A stretch of 64,000 bases of DNA from Spinacia oleracea (Eukaryota; Streptophyta; Magnoliopsida; Caryophyllales; Amaranthaceae): the NCBI RefSeq assembly GCF_020520425.1, contig NC_079488.1:88269285-88333284 (forward strand), in the 5' to 3' direction. Below the pieces are notes generated by a model. It searched no databases. It had not been told where the DNA came from and saw only the letters and a program-made list of their open reading frames with translations. This document shows positions 13,201-21,672 of the stretch, one piece after another (position 1 is the stretch's first letter; every line of letters begins with the position of its first letter). The translations under genes and the position numbers were made by a program.

Positions 13201-14430
13201 AAAAAGTGACCTTTACACTATACTCAGCATTCTGACCCTCCAGTGTTTCAAATATCTGCTTAATAGCTCTAGGTATGACTCCTGCTCCATTAGGTAGCTC
13301 ACCATTCGGACCACTCTGCCAGGTTTTGCAAAAGGTAATTAACCAACCATTCATTACCAAAATATGCAATACGAAGGACCTCAGCAAGTAACATATAGTA
13401 GTATTTCATGTACCTTGTTTCGTTTACAATCACCTTCCATCGTGTATGTTTTACCTGTACCAGTTTGACCATATGCGAAAATAGTACAGTTAAACCCCTC
13501 TAGAACTTCATTCACTATGGGGGTAATTGCTTGATCATATAGATCTCTTTGCTGAGAGTTTGGACCAAATACCTGCACACATCCACCAATCAAATTTGAA
13601 GTCGAAACAAAAGCCCAAGAACCCCCCCCCCCCCCTCCCCAAATTAGGGTTTCAATACTTTGTACTTATGATCAAACATCTCAGCTGTGAAACAGCCAAA
13701 AAGGTACACATTGAGTACAATATCAAAAAGCACACTAAACAAAATCGAAAAGTATTTAATATTGAACAGATTCGAACCATAATACACAATGTCCTCAAAA
13801 ATCACTTCAATTTTGCTATTTTCTTCGACAACACCCCTATATTTCCTAACCAATATCACTAGCCCTAAACTAAGCTAACCGGTTTCGATTCTGCTTCGCA
13901 ACAACTAGCGTTATACTGCTACCGTAATCTACATAATTCGGACACTTTGTCAAAATTAAACCTACATTCAAAATGGCGTTCTTGTAGAAATCACCACTTC
14001 CCTAATTTATTTAAGCTCATTTTAAACTATAAAATCACACAAAATCATCCCTAATTTGAAAATAAATCCGACGAAAAACCCTTGATTAAATAAATTACCT
14101 TATCAAAAACGAAAACCCTGTCAAAATGCTTGCCAGCAATATTCTGAGAAACAGCAACTTCTCTCTGATAATCATTACAAGTAACAACTTGCGGCGCATT
14201 ATTCCGCAGCTCATCGTCGCTAAACGGCCTGCAATTAATCCACTCCCAAACAAAAACCAAATCCCTCATCAATTTTTCAATTCAAACATCTTCAAAAAAC
14301 CCCAAATTACAAAATCTCCAAAACCCTAAAAATAAAATCAAAATCCATCAAAAAAAAGTGGAAAACACCATTATCATTACCTGCAACGAAGAATCACTTG
14401 AACATTAACCCCTTTCTCCTTATTCGACAT
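7294..14430 (-). CDS. KIN5: Kinesin-5 (BimC/Eg5-type) spindle motor, 23 coding exons
   Basis: Plus-end microtubule motor of the homotetrameric kinesin-5 family, which crosslinks and slides spindle and phragmoplast microtubules. Coding exons (5' to 3'): 14381-14430, 14099-14228, 13414-13572, 12966-13315, 12701-12839, 12433-12530, 12195-12351, 11854-11923, 11694-11770, 11469-11522, 11299-11379, 11106-11217, 10919-11005, 10656-10831, 10369-10530, 9777-9884, 9470-9628, 9306-9389, 9016-9221, 8767-8868, 8444-8553, 7755-7906, 7294-7491. Every junction has GT/AG, phases fit, and the sum is 3021 nt (1006 aa), normal for plant kinesin-5. Motor domain: residues about 8-361, with P-loop GQTGTGKT (95-102), switch I NKQSSRSHS (226-234) and switch II DLAGSE (262-267). 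A coiled-coil stalk follows, then a C-terminal BimC-like box PTGTTPV (945-951) with a CDK-type Thr-Pro. Start chosen because [12 protein letters not shown] leads straight into the motor. Oddity: His355 replaces the usual Asn in the AHRAKNIKNKPE motif. It appears intact. Confidence 0.95.
9929..10180. mobile_element. Stowaway/Mariner-type MITE in kinesin intron 15
   Basis: A 252-bp element bounded by TA on both sides. The left end reads TCCTCCGTTCTTTTTTTAGT. The right end on the minus strand reads TCCGTTCTTTTTTAGTTGAC. It lies wholly within the intron between the exons ending at 10369 and starting at 9884, so the coding sequence is untouched. Confidence 0.7.
13621..13640. repeat. Poly-C tract in kinesin intron 2
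   Basis: A run of about 14 C, one T, then CCCC, 49 bp upstream of exon 3 in gene orientation. It is a mononucleotide tract, likely length-variable and error-prone in sequencing. Confidence 0.8.
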
Positions 14431-14682
14431 TACTTCCGATTTCTCTGAAATTAAATGTCGGAGAGAGAATAAATAGTCGAAGATCTGCAAAAATAATTCT
14501 GAGTTTTGACACTTTTGAGAGTGTCTGTATGAGTATTTGTGTGTTTTTCTCTCTCCTCTGTTTCTGTATAAGGGAGGGGGGGAAAGCGGGATGTGAGAGA
14601 AATTTGAAATTTAGGAGGTGCGCTCCTCGTTAATTGTTACTTTGTATACGCTATTTGGATCTTTGCGATTTCAAATTTTTGA

Positions 14683-14693
14683 TCTAACGGTTG
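14683..14693 (+). promoter_or_regulatory. MSA-like mitotic promoter element of the kinesin gene
   Basis: TCTAACGGTTG matches the plant M-phase-specific activator consensus YCYAACGGYYA at ten of eleven positions. MSA elements bind three-repeat MYB (MYB3R) factors and drive G2/M expression of cyclin B and mitotic kinesin genes in either orientation. It lies about 255 bp upstream of the kinesin start codon and only 30 bp inside the point where the MULE begins. The function is inferred from motif and gene type. Confidence 0.5.
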
Positions 14694-14713
14694 GGAAATG
14701 GCGATGATTGGAA

Positions 14714-14722
14714 ATAAAATTA
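14714..14722. repeat. 9-bp target site duplication of the MULE (left copy)
   Basis: ATAAAATTA directly precedes the left terminal repeat. The identical 9-mer follows the right terminal repeat at 32082-32090. Nine-base duplications are diagnostic of Mutator-like transposases. Confidence 0.9.
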
Positions 14723-14886
14723 GGGAATTTTGTGCAACACTACCTTTAAGTTTGGACGTTTTGTGAATTACTACCTTATAAAATTTTTTTAAAATTTTTC
14801 TACCTTATAAGTTTGTTTAGGTTGAGTAACACTACCTTGTAACAGTTTCTGTCAAATTCCTCCGTTTGTGGGCCCCACCTCCAACG
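14723..14886 (+). repeat. Left terminal inverted repeat of the MULE
   Basis: 164 bp starting GGGAATTTTGTGCAACACTA and ending ...CACCTCCAACG. It is nearly identical to the reverse complement of 31918-32081. It contains repeated ACTACCTTATAA-type words. In related elements the terminal repeats hold both the transposase-binding sites and the promoter of the gene they face. Confidence 0.92.
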
Positions 14887-14890
14887 GCTA
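14880..14890 (+). promoter_or_regulatory. Perfect MSA-consensus motif at the inner edge of the MULE left TIR
   Basis: TCCAACGGCTA fits YCYAACGGYYA at all positions. It straddles the inner boundary of the terminal repeat. The right repeat has AACGTT at this place and lacks the motif. It sits upstream of the GRF gene and about 450 bp from the kinesin ATG. The activity is inferred. A TATTTAAA word about 30 bp further right (14920-14927) could act as the TATA box of the GRF gene. Confidence 0.4.
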
Positions 14891-15048
14891 TATTCAACTG
14901 CTTAACTCCCTTTCCCCCTTATTTAAACTTCCTGTAAAGTTTTATCAACCACATTCAACTAATTTTTCGAAAAAAAATCAAGAAATCTGGGTAATTTTTT
15001 TCTCAAAGCAAGATTCGCAATTTGGTTGAGGAATCGAGTAACCTAAAG

Positions 15049-15336
15049 GTGAGTGCATTAAATTCGTTCTTGTTCTTCAATTTCTGGGTTTATTTTTTCA
15101 ATTTAGGGTTTTTGTTCTTGTTAAATTTTATTAAATTCGAATCCTTTTGATAAATTTAGCGTTTGAAACCTTTGAATTGTCATGTGAAAACAACTACATT
15201 GCAAAATTGGGTTCTTGAATTGACTAAAAATGTGGGTATTCGTGGTTTAAAATTTCAATTTTGATCGTTATTTGCAATTTGGGGGTTTTTGATTGAGAAA
15301 TCAAATACTAATAATTAGTTGTTTTAACTGTTGCAG
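15049..15336 (+). other. Predicted 5' UTR intron of the GRF zinc-finger gene
   Basis: The donor CTAAAG/GTGAGT lies at 15048/15049 and the acceptor TTGCAG ends at 15336, one base before the ATG at 15338. The upstream exon (about 14950-15048) is non-coding. This shows the GRF gene had a proper transcript driven from the left terminal repeat side. Confidence 0.55.
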
Positions 15337-15472
15337 GATGTCGAGTGGGTCTCCTTGTGCTTCAAAAAAATGTTATTGTGGCATTCCATCCAAGATGTTG
15401 ACATCGTGGACAACTGATAACCCGGGGAGAAAATTCCTGACTTGTAAGTTCTCTGATGTACACACTGGTAGG

Positions 15473-16842
15473 TGTTAGGTTATGATACATATGACAATAC
15501 ATAAATCATGCGGAAACAACCATTAAGCCAGAAATACATATTATTTACACATAATCATATAGCATAATTTAGATGCATACTCTTTGTTGCGTGCCTTCCC
15601 TAGCTGCGCCCGAAGCGAACAAGAACAAGTCTTTAGGACTCCAAGTGTCGTCCCTCCGTAGATAGTCCACAGCACGTCCGGATCCGCCTTAAGATTGACC
15701 AACTAGAATCGCCCTTAAGGTACTAGAATTTTCGGCACTCTTAGGTAAGAAATATGGCTGAATTTTTCTCTCAAAACTCACTTTGAATACTTGAATTAAT
15801 CTCTGAAAATATGTGACCCTAGGCACGTATTTATAGAGTTATGGAAAGGGAATTGGAATCCTAGTAGGACACGAATTAATTAAACTTAGAATCCTACAAA
15901 AACTCTAATTAATTAATTTATCCTTTTAGGAATAGGAATTTAATCATATACTAACTCTAATAGTTTTAGGAATCATGCATGAACACAAACTCACACACAC
16001 ACGGCAGCCACGAGGGCCGCCCATGCGTGTGCGTGCGAGCAGCAGCCCACGCAGCGAGGCCATGGCCTTGGCGCGCGCTGGGCCTGCCTTGCGGTGGGCC
16101 TGGGCGCTGCCTTGGCTGGGCGCGCATTTGGCTTGCTGGGCGATGGCCCGACTTCGTGCTGGGCCTTCGTCCGGCATGCCTCGTCCGATGCTAATTCGTA
16201 CGATACGCTTCCGATTAAATTCCCGGTTCCGGAATTCATTTCCGATACGAACAATATTTAATATTTCCGATTCCGGAATCAATTTCCGTTTCGAACAAAT
16301 ATTTAATATTTCCGTTTCCGGAATTATTTTCCGATTCCGATAATATTTCCGATTCTGACAATATTTCCGTTTCCGGCAATATTTCTGATTCTGGCAATAT
16401 TTCCATTTCTGATAATATTTTCCGATACGTACCATGTTTCCGTTTCCGGCAACATCTACGACTTGGATAATATTTATATTTCCGATACGATCCATATTTC
16501 CGTTTCCGGCAACATCATCGTTTCCGGAGTATTCATTTCTTGCCTGTGACGATCTCAGCTCCCACTGAAACCAAGATCCGTCGATTCCGAATATCCATAG
16601 ATGGAGTATCTAATGCCATTAAATACTTGATCCGTTTACGTACTATTTGTGTGACCCTACGGGTTCAGTCAAGAGTAAGCTGTGGATTAATATCATTAAT
16701 TCCACTTGAACTGAAGCGGCCTCTAGCTAGGCATTCAGTTCACTTGATCTCACTGAATTATTAACTTGTTAATTAATACTGAACCGCATTTATTAGACTT
16801 AACATAGAATGCATACTTGGACCAAGGGCATTATTTCCTTCA
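15473..16842 (-). repeat. Copia 3' LTR
   Basis: 1370 bp, plus-strand ends TGTTAGGTTATG and TTATTTCCTTCA. On the minus strand a TATA box (TATAAATA) lies at 15828-15835. The part at 16200-16510 is a degenerate array of about 18-bp units around TTTCCGTTTCCGGCAATA. A GC-rich block at 16010-16190 makes chance open frames on both strands, which are not genes. Confidence 0.95.
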
Positions 16843-16856
16843 GTCTCCCACTTGTC
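16843..16856 (-). other. Copia polypurine tract
   Basis: Minus strand ACAAGTGGGAGAC lies immediately before the 3' LTR. It is the RNase H-resistant primer for plus-strand DNA synthesis in Copia replication. The same word lies at 34616-34628 before another, plus-oriented Copia LTR. Confidence 0.85.
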
Positions 16857-17706
16857 CTTAGGGACAAGTGTGCATTTCCTAATTCCTTTGTCGCTCGATG
16901 CTTGCTCTTGAACATAAGGTAAGAGTTGTCATCCTTATTATGTCCAGAGGTGTTCCTCGGTTTCAGAGTTCAACTGATCAAATAAACAGATAATCATAGC
17001 CTATGATTCATCCGAGCACGGCCATGCATTTCACAGTTTCTAGCTCTCCGAGTGGCCTTGTACAACTTTTAAGCATCTCATCCCGATTTATGGGAGGACA
17101 ATCCCAATCTTGCGATCTTGAGATTAGACTTCGTTTGATAGGTGATTACCTGAGCGTTGCCTTTGTAGCCTCCTTTTACGGTGCGACGGTTGGTCAACGT
17201 CAAAGCAACCAGTTCTCAAACAAGTAATCTCAAATCACTCAGGTATTGAGGATTTAGTGTCTAATAATTTAATGAAATTTACTTATGACAGATTTTCATC
17301 TCTTACAGTAAAGTTTCATAGGTCTTGTCCGATACTAGTCTTCCCAAAGTAAGTATCTATGCAAATGGTTATGACATTGCCATGTCCACATAGTTCAAGA
17401 AACAGAACTACTAGTCATCTTGCATTCTAATCGTCTAACGTTTTCTATGCGTCCAATTTTATAGAAAACTCCGACTAGGGACCATTTTCAACCTTTGACA
17501 TTCAAGTTCACTTGATAGACATTTCTTAGTCACAGGACTGGTCCTGACAGTCTATCTTGAATATATCGTCAAATTGAAGGGACTCATCATTTAATAAACC
17601 ACAAATTAAATGGAAAAATGAATTCTTTTCATTTATTGTGAATGATTAACCAATAATGTTTTACAGAGATTTAAACTCTAAAACTTTAAAACATTAAACA
17701 GAGACA
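16857..17706 (-). other. Copia 3' untranslated internal region
   Basis: About 850 bp between the gag-pol stop codon and the polypurine tract, without a convincing reading frame. No envelope-like or antisense gene is seen. Confidence 0.7.
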
Positions 17707-20700
17707 TCAAAGCCATTCTCCAATATGCTTGATTCCCATAGCTGCAGTGTGCGAGTTGTGCTTCGCCTGCGGCAGAGGTTTAGTTAATGGATCTGATATG
17801 TTGTCATCAGTTCCAATTTTGCTTATCTCGACTTCTTTTCTTTCAACGAACTCTCGTAGAAGGTGAAATCTACGAAGTACATGCTTGACTCTCTGGTGGT
17901 GTCTAGGCTCTTTTGCCTGTGCAATAGCTCCGTTATTGTCACAATACAGGGCTATTGGTCCTTTAATGGAGGGGACTACACCAAGTTCACCTATGAACTT
18001 CCTTAGCCATATAGCTTCCTTTGCTGCTTCATGTGCAGCAATGTACTCCGCTTCAGTTGTAGAATCCGCAATGGTGCTTTGCTTAGCACTTTTCCAGCTT
18101 ACTGCTCCTCCGTTGAGGCAGAAGACAAACCCATACTGTGATCTGAAATCATCTTTGTCGGTTTGGAAACTTGCGTCCGTATAGCCTTTAACAATTAATT
18201 CATCATCTCCACCATAGACCAGGAAGTCATCTTTGTGCCTTTTCAGGTACTTCAGAATGTTCTTGGCAGCAGTCCAATGCGCCTCTCCTGGGTCTGACTG
18301 GTATCTGCTCGTAGCACTGAGTGCGTACGCAACATCCGGGCGTGTACATATCATAGCATACATTATTGAACCAATCAATGATGCATATGGAATCCCATTC
18401 ATTCGTCTACGCTCATCAAGTGTTTTTGGGCACTGAGTCTTGCTTAGAGTCATTCCATGAGACATGGGTAGGTAGCCTCGCTTGGAGTCCGCCATCTTGA
18501 ACCTATCAAGCACCTTATTGATATAAGTGCTTTGACTAAGTCCAATCATCCTTTTAGATCTATCTCTGTAAATCTTGATGCCCAATATGTACTGTGCTTC
18601 TCCTAGATCCTTCATCGAAAAACATTTCCCAAGCCAAATCTTGACAGAATTCAACATAGGAATGTCATTTCCGATAAGCAATATGTCGTCGACATATAAT
18701 ACTAGGAAAGCAATTTTGCTCCCACTGACCTTCTTGTATACACAAGATTCGTCCGCGTTCTTGATGAAACCAAAGTCCTTGACTGCTTCATCAAAACGTA
18801 AGTTCCAGCTCCTGGATGCCTGCTTCAATCCGTAGATTGATTTCTTTAGCTTGCATACCTTTTTAGCATTCTTTGGATCCTCAAAACCTTCAGGCTGTGT
18901 CATAAACACAGTTTCTGTTAAAACGCCGTTTAAGAAAGCAGTTTTGACATCCATCTGCCATATTTCGTAATCGTAATATGCAGCGATTGCTAACATTATC
19001 CGAATAGACTTTAGCATTGCAACTGGTGAAAAGGTTTCATCGTAATCCACACCGTGGACTTGCCTGTAACCTTTTGCAACCAATCTAGCTTTGAAAACTT
19101 CAAGTTTCCCATCCTTGTCCTTTTTCAGTTTGAAAACCCATTTGCTTCCAATGGCTTGGTAGCCATCTGGCAAATCGACCAAATCCCATACTTGGTTTTC
19201 AGACATGGAGTCTAATTCAGATTGCATGGCTTCTTGCCATTGCTTGGAGCTAGGGCTCGTCATAGCTTGTTTGTAAGTCGCAGGTTCATCACTTTCAAGT
19301 AATAGAACGTCATAGCTCTCGTTCGTCAAAATACCTAAGTACCTTTCCGGTTGAGATCTATATCTTTGCGATCTACGCGGGGTAACATTTCTAGATTGAC
19401 CATGATTCTCACCAGATTCTTCTAAAGATCTCTGAGTTTCATCCTGAATGTCATCTTGAGCATGCTCTAGAGTTTGTTGTTCGACTCGAATTTCTTCGAG
19501 GTCTACTTTTCTCCCACTTGTCATTTTGGAAATGTGATCTTTCTCCAAAAAGACACCATCTCGAGCAACAAACACTTTGTTCTCAGATGTATTGTAGAAG
19601 TAATACCCCTTTGTTTCCTTTGGATAGCCCACAAGGATACATTTGTCAGATTTTGGATGAAGTTTGTCTGAAATTAATCGTTTGACGTATACTTCACATC
19701 CCCAAATCTTAAGAAAAGACACATTTGGAGGCTTTCCAAACCATAATTCGTATGGAGTCTTTTCGACAGCTTTAGACGGAGCTCTATTTATAGTGAGTGC
19801 AGCTGTATTTAGTGCATGTCCCCAAAATTCTAATGGAAGTTCGGCCTGACCCATCATTGACCTGACCATGTCTAGCAAGGTTCTGTTCCTCCGTTCCGAC
19901 ACACCGTTCCATTGTGGTGTTCCAGGAGGAGTCAATTCTGATAGAATTCCACATTCTTTCAGATGGTCATCAAATTCATAGCTCGGATATTCACCGCCTC
20001 TATCAGACCGCAGTGCCTTAATCTTCTTGCCTAATTGATTCTCTACTTCACTCTGAAATTCCTTGAATTTGTCAAAGGATTCAGACTTATGCTTCATTAG
20101 GTAGACATAACCATACCTACTGAAGTCATCAGTGAAAGTGATAAAGTAGCTGAAACCACCTCTAGCATTTGTACTCATTGGTCCACATACATCTGTATGG
20201 ATTAAACCCAATAGTTCATTTGCTCTTTCTCCAACTTTAGAGAAAGGTTGCTTTGTCATTTTGCCAAGTAAACATGATTCGCATTTACCATAATCCTCTA
20301 AGTCAAATGGTTCTAGAATTCCTTCCTTTTGAAGTCTTTCTAAGCGTTTCAAGTTTATATGGCCTAATCGACAATGCCACAGATAGGTGAGATCTGAATC
20401 ATCCTTTTTGGCCTTTTTGGTATTTATGTTATATACTTGTTTGTCGTGATCTAATAAATAAAGTCCATTGACTAATCTAGCAGATCCATAAAACATCTCT
20501 TTAAAATAAAACGAACAACTATTGTCTTTTATTAAAAAGGAAAATCCCTTAGCATCTAAGCAAGAAACTGAAATGATGTTTTTAGTAAGACTTGGAACAT
20601 GGAAACATTCTTCCAGTTCCAAAACTAGCCCGGAGGGCAACGACAAATAGTAAGTTCCTACAGCTAATGCAGCAATCCGTGCTCCATTTCCCACTCGTAG

Positions 20701-21672
20701 GTCGACTTCACCCTTGCTTAACTTTCTACTTCTTCTTAGTCCCTGTGGATTGGAACATAAGTGTGAGCCACAACCTGTATCTAATACCCAAGAAGTTGAA
20801 TTAGCAAGTATACAGTCTATAACGAAAATACCTGAAGATGGAACGACTGTTCCGTTCTTCTGATCTTCCTTTAGCTTCAAGCAATCTCTCTTCCAATGCC
20901 CCTTCTTCTTGCAGTAGAAGCATTCGGATTCAGAAGTGGGTTGACTGACCTTCCTCTTTACAGATTTGGCGCCAGTTTGCTTAGTTGGGCTGGCCTTGTT
21001 GCCACCTTTCTTAGCATTCCTCTTCTTTCCAGATTTCTTGAACTTGCCCCCACGCACCATAAGCACATCCTGCTTATCACTTTTGAGCGTCTTTTCAGCG
21101 GTCTTCAGCATACCGTGAAGCTCAGTGAGCGTTTTGTCCAGACTATTCATACTGTAGTTCAGTTTGAACTGATCATACCCGCTATGAAGAGAATGGAGGA
21201 TGGTGTCTATAGCCATTTCCTGAGAAAATTGCTGATCCAGCCGACTCATATTCTCAATGAGTCCAATCATTTTGAGAACATGTGGACTTACGGGCTCACC
21301 TTTCTTAAGCTTGGTCTCAAGAATTTGCCTATGAGTCTCGAATCTTTCGACTCGAGCCAGATCTTGGAACATGTTCTTCAACTCACTGATGATTGTGAAA
21401 GCATCTGAGTTGATGAACGTTTTCTGCAGATCCGCACTCATGGTGGCGAGCATTAGACATTTCACATCCTTGTTGGCATCAATCCAACGATTGAGGGCTG
21501 CCTGAGTGACCCCGTCGCCTGCAGCTTCGGGCATCGCCTCATCTAGGACATACTCCTTTTCTTCCTGCATAAGAACTATTTGCAAGTTCCTTTGCCAGTC
21601 AAGGAAGTTTTTCCCGTTCAACTTCTCCTTTTCGAGAATTGATCGAATGTTGAATGAATTGTTGTTTGCCAT
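17707..21672 (-). CDS. Copia Gag-Pol polyprotein, intact
   Basis: Single 1321-codon frame. I start it at the ATG giving MANNNSFNI (21670-21672) rather than 31 codons upstream, because the extra N-terminal part is hydrophobic and unlike Gag. Order of domains: Gag (about 1-240), zinc knuckle CFYCKKKGHWKRDC, aspartic protease WVLDTGCGSHLC, and integrase zinc site (WHCRLGHIN ... CESCLLGK). The integrase DDE core follows (HTDVCGPM, ALRSDRGGEY, WNGVSERRNRTLLD), then reverse transcriptase (QMDVKTAFLNG, LYVDDILLIGND) and RNase H (YTDASFQTD, STTEAEYIAA, YCDNNGAIA). Integrase before reverse transcriptase makes it Ty1/Copia. Length and active-site residues look normal. Expressed from the LTR promoter at the right end. 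Confidence 0.96.
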   Translation of the reverse strand: MANNNSFNIRSILEKEKLNGKNFLDWQRNLQIVLMQEEKEYVLDEAMPEAAGDGVTQAALNRWIDANKDVKCLMLATMSADLQKTFINSDAFTIISELKNMFQDLARVERFETHRQILETKLKKGEPVSPHVLKMIGLIENMSRLDQQFSQEMAIDTILHSLHSGYDQFKLNYSMNSLDKTLTELHGMLKTAEKTLKSDKQDVLMVRGGKFKKSGKKRNAKKGGNKASPTKQTGAKSVKRKVSQPTSESECFYCKKKGHWKRDCLKLKEDQKNGTVVPSSGIFVIDCILANSTSWVLDTGCGSHLCSNPQGLRRSRKLSKGEVDLRVGNGARIAALAVGTYYLSLPSGLVLELEECFHVPSLTKNIISVSCLDAKGFSFLIKDNSCSFYFKEMFYGSARLVNGLYLLDHDKQVYNINTKKAKKDDSDLTYLWHCRLGHINLKRLERLQKEGILEPFDLEDYGKCESCLLGKMTKQPFSKVGERANELLGLIHTDVCGPMSTNARGGFSYFITFTDDFSRYGYVYLMKHKSESFDKFKEFQSEVENQLGKKIKALRSDRGGEYPSYEFDDHLKECGILSELTPPGTPQWNGVSERRNRTLLDMVRSMMGQAELPLEFWGHALNTAALTINRAPSKAVEKTPYELWFGKPPNVSFLKIWGCEVYVKRLISDKLHPKSDKCILVGYPKETKGYYFYNTSENKVFVARDGVFLEKDHISKMTSGRKVDLEEIRVEQQTLEHAQDDIQDETQRSLEESGENHGQSRNVTPRRSQRYRSQPERYLGILTNESYDVLLLESDEPATYKQAMTSPSSKQWQEAMQSELDSMSENQVWDLVDLPDGYQAIGSKWVFKLKKDKDGKLEVFKARLVAKGYRQVHGVDYDETFSPVAMLKSIRIMLAIAAYYDYEIWQMDVKTAFLNGVLTETVFMTQPEGFEDPKNAKKVCKLKKSIYGLKQASRSWNLRFDEAVKDFGFIKNADESCVYKKVSGSKIAFLVLYVDDILLIGNDIPMLNSVKIWLGKCFSMKDLGEAQYILGIKIYRDRSKRMIGLSQSTYINKVLDRFKMADSKRGYLPMSHGMTLSKTQCPKTLDERRRMNGIPYASLIGSIMYAMICTRPDVAYALSATSRYQSDPGEAHWTAAKNILKYLKRHKDDFLVYGGDDELIVKGYTDASFQTDKDDFRSQYGFVFCLNGGAVSWKSAKQSTIADSTTEAEYIAAHEAAKEAIWLRKFIGELGVVPSIKGPIALYCDNNGAIAQAKEPRHHQRVKHVLRRFHLLREFVERKEVEISKIGTDDNISDPLTKPLPQAKHNSHTAAMGIKHIGEWL

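Noticed and set aside
15944..16495. 183-codon minus-strand frame and overlapping plus-strand frames in the LTR, repeated at 24911-25462
   Set aside because: They lie inside the two Copia LTRs, arise from GC-rich and TTTCCG repeats, overlap each other on both strands and contain no domain.
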